64,000 nt of DNA from Coffea arabica (GCF_036785885.1 NC_092312.1:23454001-23518000); one strand, 5' to 3'; shown: positions 25,819 to 37,797, numbered from the stretch's first letter. Numbers and translations are program-made. Notes: generated by a model not told the origin, from the letters alone.

Positions 25819-26229
25819 GAAAATGATTGGCCTCTCTTACTAAATTAAGAATTCTTAATTCCTAAGCTTCACAAAAGAGTTAGATCTAATTAAGGTTAAT
25901 TATTGATATAAATCCAAAACAAACTCTTTTAACGTTGCTAAACTACCACTACATTATAGCATAATTTAGATGTCAAAAAATAATTGAAATAACGAAAAAA
26001 GTATGTTTAACATAAGCGCTTTTTTATTGTAAATTTATTATGATTATATTTGATGTGATGTCGAAAATTGACCCCTCTTACCCTAAGGTCCTGACTCCGC
26101 CATTGGAAAAAAGAGGGGGAAGGAAAGGAAGCAAGAAGATAATGGAAGGGAGAATGGCAACGGAAAGTGAAGGGTAATTGTGGCAATTGGTAACCACAAA
26201 AGACTTTTCCACAAGTTAGCTTATTAATC

Positions 26230-26440
26230 ACATAGGGTTTTTACGTAGATTTGCTTAATCATGGTGGTTGTTAGAGGTTTTTGTTTTGTTTTTTGTTTTT
26301 TAGCTTGTATATGTTAGGGTAATTGTGTCATTTAATGTCCTCCTGTTACTTTTGATGATTTCCATCGGTGCTTCATATGATTTGAAACTATAAGGAATGT
26401 TTTTGTAAGTTAAACTTAACCACAGAGAACTTTTATAAAG
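26230..26440. repeat. Arms of fold-back elements (right side), inverted copies
   Basis: The reverse complement of 26340-26440 (ctgtggttaagtttaacttacaaaaacattccttatag...) and of 26230-26300 (gattaagcaaatctacgtaaaaac...) match the segments at 23041-23430. They flank the Helitron-like region in inverted orientation. Confidence 0.5.
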
Positions 26441-29400
26441 CATAATGAACTTAATAATGTCAGATCTGATTTCAAGATTCCGCGATTTCTGGACATCAAA
26501 ACTTTGTTTTCATAGGAAGGCATAACTAATGAAACCTTAGTGTAGTTGATGAGGTTTGGTGTAAAAAAAATCAATGATACATGCAAGCCCAGAGCTGAGA
26601 ATTTCCATGGCTTCTGCCACTCTCATGTTAGCCGTTGATCGCCTAACTCTGCAACTGAAGAATTAGCAATGCCTGCTGGCTTGACTGTTCATATCGGCAA
26701 ATAGATTTCTTTCTGCTCCTATAATAATTTGTCTCCCCATGCCACTGACGATATCAGTATGCACTAATGATGTCTTGTTTGCTCAAGGACCACTACAAAT
26801 AGAAAGGGCAACAAGCTTAGATGGATAACTCTACCAATGATCACGAGAATACGACAGATAAAAAGAAGGAAAGCAGCAGATGAGTTGTGAATAGCTTTTA
26901 GATATTATATACATTTACAAAGAATGCCGAGCTGCATTTCAATCTTGTTAAGCAAGTTGGTAGCTTCATTGAAAGGTTCCTACGCAAATACAGCAAACTG
27001 ACAGTCAAGAATTCAAACCACATCTACATATATATGTGCAGTGAAAAGTCAGACCCTAGACAAATACATACTTACAGCAGGGCAGAGACAGAGCCAGCGG
27101 GAGAGCGGGTAACCATCCTCCAAACTACAAGGATCCACAGCATTCATATCCCATTTTTCCAATTCATTACATGGGTCTTCAGGTCATTCTTTATAGCTAT
27201 CAAAAGCAGTAGCCACAAATACTGAAGAATTATAATAAACTGCCATTAGACACATTTCTGTTCTTTTTTTAACTTCCACAACCAATTAAAGAGGGAAAGC
27301 AGGTAGGAGGTAGACTACAAGCACTTTGAAGACTGTGACTTTGAAGCAACGAATTCAAGATTCTTATCAGGACTTTAAAATGAAACAAAATTGCACTTCG
27401 ATTTGCATAGCAAGTGGAGAAGTAGAAAAGGCAAACAAATACTAATAAAAAGCATGGCAAAAGAAGTTCTTTTAGGATTACAAATCTCACAGGAAACAGA
27501 ACCTCATGATAATTATGCAACTGAAACTAACTGTCATAGTTTAAACCAATGGTAGAAAGTGAGGAAGAAGAGCTATGTACTAAAATGAAGACCACCAATA
27601 CCCATTCCCCAAAACAGAGCACTTCATTCCATATTAAAAAAAAATAAAATAAAATTCAACAACTTTATCTCCTCTGTGAAACAAATACTTGCTTAAACAA
27701 ACCACCGCAGCCCACAACAACAGAACCACCCATTTTAATGTGCATCCATTCATTCATTCATTTCTTCAACTCAACATTGCCTACTTTGAAAAACTTTCAT
27801 GCCAGCAGTCCCCTTTATAGAAATTCAGCAATTCCCGAAACTTTAATATTTATTCAGAACCTTATTCTTAAACGCATTACAAGAAAACCGGTATTTTAAC
27901 AAATGACAAATCAAGTCAAGAATTTCCAAATTTGAATACTCAAACCCTAATCCATAAACATAAATTTACCAGGCTTGTGTGAGCAACACATCTAGTTAGA
28001 AATATACATATCAAATTAAAAAACTATTCTTCCACACAAAATCCAAATTAGAATCAATAGTCCGAGCAATCTGAAGTAGAAACAACAGTCCAAGCGAAAA
28101 AAAAAAGAGTTCTTTCTCTAGAAAGTCATAAAAACCATCAATGTACAGAAGTAGCCTGAGCTTCTGGTGTTTGGTAAGAATTAACAGAGAGATTAAGGAT
28201 CAGAACAGAGCAGATTTGAAGACTCAGCTTTAGGGTATGGAGAGTAGGGGTGGACAAAGGAGAGGGGTAGGGGCAAAATCAATGAGGAGGAGGAATGGTG
28301 GGATAACAGGCAGATAAAATTTGGTAGCTAGTGAGAACTGGAAGAATTCAATATTTTGTGGTGGAAGAGAGAAAAAACTACTGCATCTAAAAGACTGAAA
28401 CAGAGAAGAAGAGGCAAGCAAAATGCCAAAAAGGGTATCAAAAAGAGCAAAACCACACCGCACCGCACCGCACAGTTAACAACTTGAATCCCAAATTCTG
28501 TCAGCAACCTCAGAAGACGAAAAAGCAAGTCTTTTCTTACCCTGATCAATTACTAAACCAAGGGCAAAATGCGTATGAAAGGGCCGCATGGTCAAAAGGC
28601 AACCCAAACAAAAATACCAACCATACAATCCTCACTCAACACCGATCAATCAGTATGCACAATGCAGCCAAATTATGATAACACTCATGCACTCAAGGTG
28701 CCAGTAAGGGACCATAGATCACAGTTCATAACTCATACTTTTATTCTGTTAGGATTAGACCAACATGCCAACACAGTGATACAACACGAACAGCCGAGAA
28801 TCACATCATTCCCTTCCAATTACTGCAGAAAGAAGAAAGAAGAACAAATCTCTAAGAAATCAACATTTTTCAGATATTGCTTTCCCTATTTTAGGAATGC
28901 CAATAAAACTATCAATTTTCTTTTGATTTTCATTATTATATCAGTATCAAGGAAACACCTATATGAAGCGAACCTCTTAAAAGTACAAAACTGAAAACAA
29001 ACATATTTTGTCTTGCAATTGGAAATCTAAGTGGAATAAGTGCTTGGATCAATTTGTTCAGACCAAGAACTGAAGATGTGTTTGTGTTGTGAAATAATCC
29101 ATGATTTTGAGCAAAAGATGCTTTAGCTAGTTTTAACCTTTTTTTGCCCCACTTTACTACTCTAATGATTTGCACCCATGACTATAACAAAGAGTGTAAT
29201 AGCGGTTTATTTCAAGGAGTCAGTGTCTAAGATTTTGTTATTATTGCAACAAAAGATCAATTTGTGCTGGCAAAGAATGAAAACTCAACACAATGTGCAT
29301 GCAACCACAGGTTCCCAAATTTCATTCAAGGAACTTCTTGTAGATAGATTTGAAATGTAACAGTCTGTTGCCCATTCAGAAGCTTGATCGAATCTATGTT

Positions 29401-31256
29401 TGGTCTACATCCTACAAAAGTATGAATTCTAATCAATTTCACGTCTCCACACTTGTAGTTGGCATTCAACGGAAAAAGATTTAAAAGAGCTGAATTCTAA
29501 ATATGCAATCCACAAGGTTTTGAAAATGCATATTTAAATATATGGGCCACAATATTTCCCTATTGTATCAACATAGCTATAGATAGAAGATTGTTAATAC
29601 TTAATACATCAATGTGCAATTAGGGAAAATTGTAACCTGAGCTTTCTCCTTAACATCGCCCATAAATATGACTATCAGGGAATGGACAGCTGTTAAGAGG
29701 CATGTTTCTTAAAAACAATTTGTGACGACGACTTTAGCCACACCACCGTAACTTGTTTCATTAGATGAAATTCGCTTTTGACACTTCCATTATAAAATTT
29801 CCACTTAAATATATTTGAATCTACAATGGTCTTAGGGGTTAAAATCATTTGCAGATATCTAGCATCCAAGTAATAAATTGCTTCAGAATGTCACACGCCG
29901 AATGATAGTTCCACCCCCATAGACTTGCTCACATAGTCATCTACCTGTATATTTGGGAGTATATACCCATATATTGAAGTATATATAAGTAGACATATCC
30001 TTGTGAGTGTTGTTGGAGTTTGTAACACAACCAGGTTTCAAGTGCCAAAAGCCATTCGGGTGTATGAAAAAGTTTGTAACGTAAATAACGGTGGTATACA
30101 GGAACCTCAAATGAGCATAAGTTGGTTTAACTAAGCATTAGCATTAGCACACAGTTTTATTCAGCCTCCAGAGGTGGATCCTTTTGGTGCAAACACATCA
30201 GCACCACCAAAGACACGTGTGTAGCCTCACTCGTGCATGTCAAATTACTATCATATCTGTAATTTTTTCCACCACATAGTTCCAATTCAATTTAAATCTT
30301 ACCAAAGTGGAATATTTATTGTAATTTTAACTCCAAATACTCTATGTTGTCTTCTTGCTTCAGTCCGTCTCCTTTATAACAGTCCCTAGGTGCTCTTCCA
30401 TATTCACCAACTTGACTCTGATCAATATTAGCTCTTCTTCATAAGTTCTGTTTTTGCATCAAGGTTCTCTGATTTGATTCATATACTAAGGTAAGCTCAA
30501 AGAAAAAACACACACACACACACAAACATAATGAGAATAGAAAAGGGAAATGTTTCTCGCAACTTATCCACAAACGTGATAACAATTTACCTGCATGTTT
30601 AATAGAATTTGCTAACATTTTGTTTGCTTCTTTGCTAAGTTGGTTCCTAGTTCTTGAGCGACTTTTGTGCCATTTGAATTTCTGGCCAATTAGTTTGGAA
30701 ACATCTCGTATTCAGTCTTTTTCTTCCTTATAAGTGTGATGGTAGGTATGTAAGGTTTACACATCCATAAAAATTTGATTTTCTAGTTTCGGGGTTTATG
30801 TTTATTATTGCCTTTTCTGCATTATGGCTTTTCCGGGTTATGGTCTTCTATCCTTGAACTTTTCTGTAAATCAGGGAGAAAACAGATCATGATTACAAGT
30901 GTACTAGACAGCTAGAAATGCTACCATCCTTGTCTCCTCTATCTATCCATCCAAAATTACACAGAGACACATATATGCGATATGTAACATGAAATTTTTT
31001 CACCTTTGCATTTACTAGGTTATTTCTTCCTTTTTTTTCTTTTTTAAACAATCATATCCTTGGTTGGTTAGATTTCCTTTTTCAAGATCATTCTTGGAGT
31101 AGTTATCTTTTGAGATCCAAAATTTTCTTCTAAGCTTGTATATCTGGTTCTAAAGGTTATTGATTCCTATCTTGTGTTTGCCTCATATGTGGGTGATTTA
31201 CTGACTTCCACCTGTTTTTTTTGCATCATTTCTAACTTGATCAATTTCTGTCATAA
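26441..31256. other. Gene-poor spacer; possible 5' leader sequences at both ends
   Basis: No coding region can be supported. The stretch 28230-28480 is strongly pyrimidine-rich on the minus strand and contains (caccg)4 at about 28456-28472. It could be the leader of a minus-strand transcript, but no protein-coding exons follow; a minus-strand frame around 26690-26760 is quickly closed by stops. At 30372 a TATA-like tttataac precedes a possible leader exon ending ctaag|gtaagc at 30490, which could belong to the gene at 31257. An (AC)n run lies at about 30509-30523. Confidence 0.4.
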
Positions 31257-31604
31257 ATGAAGAATCTCAAGAATTTCCACATGTCGTCACGGCCACCGCC
31301 ACCTCCACCAGGACCCCAAAAACCACTTGACGACTTCAATCTGCCCTCTAAACGCCAAAGGTTTGATAACAAGCAGAGCACTAATGACCTTAACCAAGGG
31401 GACAACTTGCCACAATCATCATTGTCATCAAAGAAGCAACCTCTCTGTGGCAACGCTACTGCTTCAGGACAATCAACTCTAAAGAAATCTTATATCCTTG
31501 ATTGGTTGCATGGAAGATTGCCAGAACCCCCTACAGGAAAAAGTTCAAGTGAATCATCTCCTAAGCCTGATCTGAACACCACCGACTCTAGCTCAAATGT
31601 GTAA
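31257..31604 (+). CDS. Small hydrophilic protein, function unknown
   Basis: 115 codons, not recognised. An in-frame TAA sits directly before the ATG, so the frame starts here unless an upstream exon is spliced in. A second Met (MSSRPPPPPPG, residue 9) is an alternative start. Visible features are a hexaproline stretch near the N-terminus, a basic patch PSKRQRFD that could be a nuclear signal, a Gln/Ser/Asn-rich middle, the hydrophobic-aromatic block KKSYILDWLHGRLPEPPTG, and a Ser-rich acidic tail. There is no signal peptide or membrane segment. The one ordered-looking segment near residues 78-95 could be a short interaction motif. It is a plausible gene because of its composition and a possible upstream leader exon with intron, but homology must decide. 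Confidence 0.5.
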   Translation: MKNLKNFHMSSRPPPPPPGPQKPLDDFNLPSKRQRFDNKQSTNDLNQGDNLPQSSLSSKKQPLCGNATASGQSTLKKSYILDWLHGRLPEPPTGKSSSESSPKPDLNTTDSSSNV

Positions 31605-32760
31605 CTTGGACATTAATCTTTTTCTTCAGAAACTTTGTCTTCAGTGGTTATTTAGCTGCTACAAAGTTTTGTGAAATAATGTAGTGTGGTCTTCACACCA
31701 CATGAACTAGTATTTATGGGGAACAAGGACCTGTACTTTTAAGAATAAAACTTTTTTGTCGATGTCCAATAGTTTAAGAATATTAACAAGCCTCAACTTT
31801 CAGAATTTCCTACACTAGCCATCCTTCTACAAAATGTTTCTAAGCAGACAAGACAAAATGCAATTTCTTTTCCTTTTTCTAAGTTTGGATGGTTGACACT
31901 GAGTGGTCCAATCCATAAGTATTAAATTTCAGAATTCAAAAGTTTTGTATTCTGAACTATCCCATGCCTGATTTATTAATATAATGTTTCAGTATTGCAA
32001 TATCCAGCTGTTCATGTATACTTAAACCTCAAAATCCAACCAAGATTCAGGATTATTCACATGTAAGCGTGTACAAGTAACATATTCTGACAAATTTGAC
32101 CGGGTCAATGCAAATTCATTACTTACCTTAAACTTGTAAATTCATGTATGTTCAGCTGACACGTTCTTTTGCCTTATGGATGAGCATAATTCCTAAGATA
32201 ATGAGACATTCCTAGAGAGACCTGTTTGTTATGAAATAATATTTTAAAGGCAGGTGCTGTTGGAATTTTACAATGTAGCAAGTCTTTCTGAACATTGTTC
32301 TTTGCTGAAGCTTTGAAATGGAATCTCTTTAGCAACAAAGCTTTATTAGAGCAAGGAAAGAGATTAAATCACCACAAGGCCCATAAAATCAATGTCAACA
32401 AATTAAGAGCAGCAGAGAAATGTAAAGAATGAAAAAGTGAAGAAGTAGGAGAAAGAGAACATTTCAGCAGTCAAAGGCAGATAATACCTACAGAAACTGA
32501 ACAAGTCCCAATACCTGGTAAAAAGCTTTCAGTGATTTAGCATAAGCAATTTCGGCAGGAGAGAAAGTACTGCTTCATCGTTCAATTCTAGTGGAGGCAG
32601 CAACCTCTTCAATTATGAATATTTTTTTCCTTTCCAGGTTTCCAGCCTCTCATATTACTAGTGGTTGATGCCCAACTTAGAGTTGGTTCCAAATTTTTTT
32701 TTTGAACTTCTTGTTTCTTCATCACTTCAGTTTCAATGTATCAAACCTTCTATGAACATG
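31605..32760. other. Convergent 3' flanks of the small-protein gene and the PPR gene
   Basis: Non-coding, AT-rich. Tail-to-tail gene arrangement; the AATAAA in aagaataaaactttt at about 31741 is a candidate poly(A) signal for the plus-strand gene. Confidence 0.5.
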
Positions 32761-35520
32761 CTACAAAGCTACCCTGCAAGTTGTCTTTGAGTACCCTGCA
32801 GTCCCATAATCCAGCAGTTCAAAAGATTCATCACTCTTTTCACTGCAAAGCTTGTTTCTGCACAAGTAGTCATAGGTAATGTACATAAGAAAATCTAGAA
32901 AAAGGATCTTTCCTGCAGTCCCTTTTACATATTTAGCATCTCCATGTATGTCATGGTATGCTCTGTCCAATAGCTTGTACGTTATTTCATCAAACTCAAA
33001 TTCAATCTGCCTCAACTTCTGCCCCCACATCCAGGCCCTCTGAGGTAAACCTTGCTTGCAAAGATGAGACAACAGGAGATTAGTCGTAACAATATTTGGG
33101 ACAAACCCCATCTTAAGCAATTTTCCTGTCAAAATCATTGCTCGATCCAATATATCGTTGCAAACACCATTCATTAGAGTGTTGTACGTCACTGTATTTG
33201 GAGCTATTCCAGATGAAACAAGCTCATCTAATATCATAACAGCACGGTTCATTCTCCTGCTGCTACAAGAACCATGAATCCATATGTTATAGGTTGTAAT
33301 ATCTGGGTCCCAACCACTGGCATGCATCATATTTACGAGATTATCCACATTCACCATGTCAAATACCTTAGAATATCCACTGATGAGAGTATTGTAAGTA
33401 ACTATATCTGGAATTATCCCTCTGTGGTGCATTGCCATGTAGGTATCAATTGCTGATTTCATCCTTCCTTGTCTACAAAACCCATTAATGATGATATTCA
33501 TGGTGAAGACATCTGGAAGAAGCCCACTTTGCCTCATCTCCTTTTCCAAGTTCAATGCCTCGTCCAATTTCCCACAATTACAAAAACCAGCAATTAAAGA
33601 ATTATAAGTGTAATTGTTAGGCACAAGTCCTTTTCTTTTCATTTCTATAAACCAATCATATGCATCTTCAACAAAATTGGCCTTAGAAAGTCCATTGATG
33701 AAGGCAGAAAAGGCAACAGCATCAGGAGCCATCCCTCTCCTTCCCATCTCTTCCCACAGGCTAAAAGCTCCCATGATATCCCCTTTTCTGAAATGTCCAT
33801 CCAGAAGCACTGTGAAAGCTACTTGGTTTGTTGGAAACTCTTTTTGCATCATCTTATCCATAAGGTTTCTGGCACTTTGAAGCATCCCTACTTTAGTTAG
33901 ACCTATCAGCAGACAAGTAGATGTGGAAGCAGAAGGAGTAAGACCAAATTTTGTCATTATGTTATACACTTCAAAAGCTTTCTCATGCAGTCCTGCTCTG
34001 CTGTAAGCACAAATGAGTGAATTGATGGCAATTATGCTAACAGGTATGCCCTTCTCAAGCATAGTCTTCAGTAAGTGCAAAGCCTCAACTAACCTTCCTG
34101 CCCAACACAATCCTGAAATGGACATGTCAGATATTGAACAATCAGGAATCAAAGCCATCATAGATAATTCCCTTAAGAACCTGTTGCCATCATCTTCCCT
34201 CCCATATTTGTAGTTTCCTGCAACCAAAATGTTAAAAGTTATACCATCAGGAGCAACTCTCATATTCCGCATTTCCTCATAGAGCATATTAGCCTCACCA
34301 ATTTCTCTTGCCTTTACATATCCATCCATCAAAGCATTGTATGTCACAGTGCCTGGTGAAACACCCATTTCTTGCATTTCTTCAAACATTTTCCTTGCTT
34401 CTACAATGTTGCCCTCCTTGCAGAATGCATTAATAATTGTAACAAATGTGGCAGTGCTTGGTTCACAACCGCTTTCCGCCATAAAATGCGCCCAATTCAA
34501 AGCATGAGATGTCCAGCCTCTCACACAATATGCACTTATTAGCAAATTATGTGCAATAACATCAGGTTCGCAACCATACTTCCTCATCAAAAACAACAAG
34601 CTTTCTCCTGTTCTAACACACCCTTTTCTACAAAAGCCAAGAATCATCACATTATACACAAAAATATTCGGGCAAGGTCCCCTTTGGATCATATCTCTAA
34701 ATAACTTCCATACACTACCATAATCACCAACTCTAATTAGCAACGCAAAGAAAATGCTAACAGCTGATAAACTTGGTCTAATTCTGACCTCCCTCATTCT
34801 ATCCCAGATTTTCAATGCTTGGGAACCCATATCTGCATTCACAAATGCCCTCATCAAAGAATCAAGAACCGAGAAATCTGACTCATACTTGCTATGCTCT
34901 CTCCACATAAACTCTACCACCTCATTACTCCTACATTCACCAATTCTACTAATTACACAAGAGAGAACATCCTGTGCCATCAACCTCAACCCCTCAGCTG
35001 CCAAGACATGTGCAACAATACAACACGACTGAACTATGAATTCCGAAGCATCACAGAAGACCAACTTGAAAAATGCAAATGAGACTTCGCGGTTTTCAAA
35101 TAATTTCAAGATTTCTACAAGCAAATAGGGGCAAAACCTACTGGAGAATCCCTTTAATACAGAATCTTGGTCCTGTTTAATCATTCTTGATAGCCCAATC
35201 ACAATTTTACGCCTTTCTTTCGAATTTATTACAGTGTTTGGTGTGTTTGATAAGTGCCCCAAAGGGGAAAATTGTTCAAGAAAGTCGAACTTCTGGTCAA
35301 TAAAGATTATATCTTTACCGTCAAATGAGGTAGTAGAATAAGTACGACTTAAATATGTAAAATGGGAATTAATGGTTGTGAAGGGAAGTGAGAGATATTG
35401 AAGGCAATGAGTAAATGAAGTGTGTGGTGTTAAGGGAAAGAGGGAAAGTTGGGAAGAGAGACAGACCTTGAGCAGAGCTGTGTGTAAACGGCGCAAAGTA
35501 GCAGACATCCGGAGCTTCAC
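32761..35520 (-). CDS. Pentatricopeptide repeat protein, P class, organelle-targeted
   Basis: Single-exon gene for 919 aa. PPR proteins bind organellar RNA in a sequence-specific way and act in its processing, stability or translation. The first 65 residues are rich in Arg, Ser, Thr and Leu and nearly lack acidic residues, ending with SRTYSTTSF, which looks like a mitochondrial presequence. From about residue 220 to 860 there are some 18-19 PPR units of about 35 aa, recognisable by cores such as GTVTYNALMDGYVK, NNYTYNSLIAGFCNCG, DIVTYNTLISGYSK and NTVTYNTLMNGVCN. The last of these units is a little short. No E, E+ or DYW extension follows; the C-terminal 60 residues are not repeat-like, so it is P class. 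Absence of introns is normal for this family. The RNA target cannot be read from the sequence by eye, and the orthologue is not identified. Confidence 0.95.
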   Translation of the reverse strand: MKLRMSATLRRLHTALLKVCLSSQLSLFPLTPHTSFTHCLQYLSLPFTTINSHFTYLSRTYSTTSFDGKDIIFIDQKFDFLEQFSPLGHLSNTPNTVINSKERRKIVIGLSRMIKQDQDSVLKGFSSRFCPYLLVEILKLFENREVSFAFFKLVFCDASEFIVQSCCIVAHVLAAEGLRLMAQDVLSCVISRIGECRSNEVVEFMWREHSKYESDFSVLDSLMRAFVNADMGSQALKIWDRMREVRIRPSLSAVSIFFALLIRVGDYGSVWKLFRDMIQRGPCPNIFVYNVMILGFCRKGCVRTGESLLFLMRKYGCEPDVIAHNLLISAYCVRGWTSHALNWAHFMAESGCEPSTATFVTIINAFCKEGNIVEARKMFEEMQEMGVSPGTVTYNALMDGYVKAREIGEANMLYEEMRNMRVAPDGITFNILVAGNYKYGREDDGNRFLRELSMMALIPDCSISDMSISGLCWAGRLVEALHLLKTMLEKGIPVSIIAINSLICAYSRAGLHEKAFEVYNIMTKFGLTPSASTSTCLLIGLTKVGMLQSARNLMDKMMQKEFPTNQVAFTVLLDGHFRKGDIMGAFSLWEEMGRRGMAPDAVAFSAFINGLSKANFVEDAYDWFIEMKRKGLVPNNYTYNSLIAGFCNCGKLDEALNLEKEMRQSGLLPDVFTMNIIINGFCRQGRMKSAIDTYMAMHHRGIIPDIVTYNTLISGYSKVFDMVNVDNLVNMMHASGWDPDITTYNIWIHGSCSSRRMNRAVMILDELVSSGIAPNTVTYNTLMNGVCNDILDRAMILTGKLLKMGFVPNIVTTNLLLSHLCKQGLPQRAWMWGQKLRQIEFEFDEITYKLLDRAYHDIHGDAKYVKGTAGKILFLDFLMYITYDYLCRNKLCSEKSDESFELLDYGTAGYSKTTCRVAL

Positions 35521-35757
35521 CGGAGATGTCGTCGGAGATGGGTTTTCCGACTAACAGCGGTTGAGAAGGGTTTTGGGGGGTTTTAGCTAGTGTATGTTCT
35601 CCAAGCTGCTAAGGAGACTCATATTTTGTTACTTTCGATGTTAACCCAATTGCCCTTGATCCTATTATATATTCAATTACAAAGCCTCACATTTTTCTTC
35701 AATTTTCTTTTAACTATTGCAATCTTAAACAATTCTTCCCCTTTTTTTGGTGGGTGG
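35521..35757. other. 5' flank of the PPR gene
   Basis: Short AT-rich flank between the PPR start and a SINE inserted about 240 bp upstream. No clear TATA box. Confidence 0.4.
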
Positions 35758-35767
35758 ATATCCACAA

Positions 35768-36011
35768 CCTAAGTGGGTGGGGTGGGGTGGGGTGGGGTGG
35801 AAGGCAAGGGTTCAAACCTTGGCTCTTGCCTCTCACCAAAAATTGTCACATCTAAGTGGTTTATTTCTAAAAAATCCAGACGAGTGTGTTGTGCACCCGT
35901 CTGGTCCGGTAGTAGTTCAATCTCCTTCGGGTTACTTTTGGACCTACTTAGATCCGTCCTCTTCCTCTTAGTGTAGGATAGAAAAAGTTTATCGTCTCCG
36001 AAAAAAAAAAA
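35768..36011 (+). mobile_element. tRNA-derived SINE with perfect 10-bp target duplication
   Basis: About 244 bp, with a Pol III box B (ggttcaaacc, 35809-35818), a 3' A-run (about 36000-36011) and flanking direct repeats atatccacaa at 35758-35767 and 36012-36021. The head has a pentanucleotide repeat ggggt x4-5 (35778-35800). Box A is degenerate. The body matches the family order seen in the diverged copy at 15868. The exact target duplication suggests a fairly recent insertion close to the PPR promoter. Confidence 0.88.
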
Positions 36012-36021
36012 ATATCCACAA

Positions 36022-37790
36022 AGGATTAAGCCTCCCGCTAAACCAAACATTTTGCATACAATGTTTTTTAAACAAAATATGATTAATGTTGTATAATAAT
36101 AAAAAATACCCTTGAACGCATGTTAAATAATTTCAATTTGAATTTAAACTTCACTTTTTGAACATGCGATATGCATTCAATAACATTAATGTATATACTG
36201 TCAATATATACAAAATTAATCTAATAAGAAATTAGAAGTTATTCGAAATTAAAATAGTAGAAAGATGGAAGGCTGGAAGAGTCAGTAGAATTATTTAAAC
36301 TTGAGGGTATGGAAGATGAGATGGTAGTATAATGCTCCATCGTGCAAAAGTAAATTTTGAGATAATAATTAATGACACAATTTTTTTTAATACTAAAGGA
36401 GGACTCGCGTATTATAGTTCACAACTCTTTTGTGTATAGTAATTCGACCTATTGCTCCGCATCCTTCGTTATTAGTTTACAATGAAGAGAAAAATAGAAC
36501 GAATCGAATTAAATATGAAGTTTCAAACCATGCTGCGATCTCTACTTCTTCTTTTAGCCAATTCCCTCTCATATTGAATTTGGCATTTGCGGTGCGTACA
36601 TTGGTCTATGACGACTACGCATCTCATTCTATTCTTTCAAGTACGGCAACTCAAAATATTGACATTTTGTGTTTTTCAAACGTCGGTTAGAATGTTAGAT
36701 TTTAGATCCATGAAGGTATATCATTTTGGCTGCTACAATTTTTTTTTTTTTTTGGAAAACGATATTCTAATACGAGATGCAATGCTATGCAAAAGAAATA
36801 AAGTAAAAGTTGATCCGCCTTCTATTTTTTTAGCTATCATAACATTTGCATCTACAATATAGATATCTCGTGCTTTTATCTACTCCCACATTTGCATTTA
36901 TCGCATAAACATCATATACTTTTTAAGTCACTTTTTATAGCTGAATTATTTATTTTAATATCAAAATAAAATAGTAAGGTTGAGGGTCCAAATCCCTTTT
37001 CCCCCCTTTCCGTTTTTCAAATCTCATATCTCCTATGCTAGAAAAAAAACCTTTTAAAAAAATAAAAATATATTGATTTTTACAATGTGAATGCATAACG
37101 TAATATTTCTTTTGTATGGGCTTATTGTTCAAGCACGTCTGATTGGGCCGAACCGTCATAATGGAACCCTCTCTAATGTGGTCCACGTAGGATGTTATCC
37201 TCGTTTGGATAGTAGTTTTTTAAGGAAAAACTTTTACGCTTTTCATAAACACTTTTTTTTTATTTTTCAATCCAATATATTAAATTGTTACAGTATACTT
37301 TTTTTTTTTTTTATAATAACTCTAAGCGGAACTTAAAATTTCAAGCCAAATGCAATATTGATGGGCTGAGCTGTTTTCTGGATTTAAGTGAAGTGGCGTT
37401 GGACAAACACCCTGTATGGTGGGCAGAATAGGCCTCAGCCCAGAAGTGCACAAAATGCAGGCTCGTGTAAGAGAATGAGAGAGTGTTCTGTTCTTTGTTC
37501 TTTATCTTTTCAATTGTTCTACTACATAAGTTGGAAACCACTTGCAAATCATGCAACCATTGGAAAATACACCTAAACAAAGACAGGGAGGTCAGATTAA
37601 TGGTAACTATAAAAATTCAATGTAAGTTGTCCTAATGACACTAGCCTAAAATAATCTTTGCATGTTTAGTACCACATTTTTGGATTATTAATAATTTTGG
37701 TAAATTAAGTCGTGTGGTAAATTTAGTCAGTCAATTCTTTCAGAAAGAAAATACAACTAGGGATTTATTTTTATTTTACCCTCTCATCCC
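36022..37790. other. Intergenic spacer
   Basis: AT-rich, homopolymer-rich spacer without a supportable gene. A diverged member of the gtttgga MITE family may lie at about 37199-37330 (cgtttggatagtag... acagtatac). Confidence 0.45.
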
Positions 37791-37797
37791 TCCCTAT

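Larger units (their letters stand above)
23510..25820 (-). mobile_element. Helitron-like non-autonomous element (tentative)
   Basis: Read on the minus strand, the right end has the palindrome cacgtgcaaagcacgtg followed about 10 bases later by CTGG then T. That fits the Helitron rule of a 3' hairpin followed by CTRR and a T target. The other end reads tcattactatataaaaag, a TC start with a TATA-like run often found on plant Helitron 5' ends, although the preceding base is T rather than A. There is no Rep/helicase frame, so it would be non-autonomous. No coding capacity is seen in these 2.3 kb. Confidence 0.35.

Noticed and set aside
26590-26830. Possible minus-strand exon ending in NSQASRHC
   Set aside because: Every frame through the plausible acceptors hits a stop at once; no homology recognised.
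35747-36050. Three overlapping frames on both strands
   Set aside because: They fall on the SINE and its A-tail.
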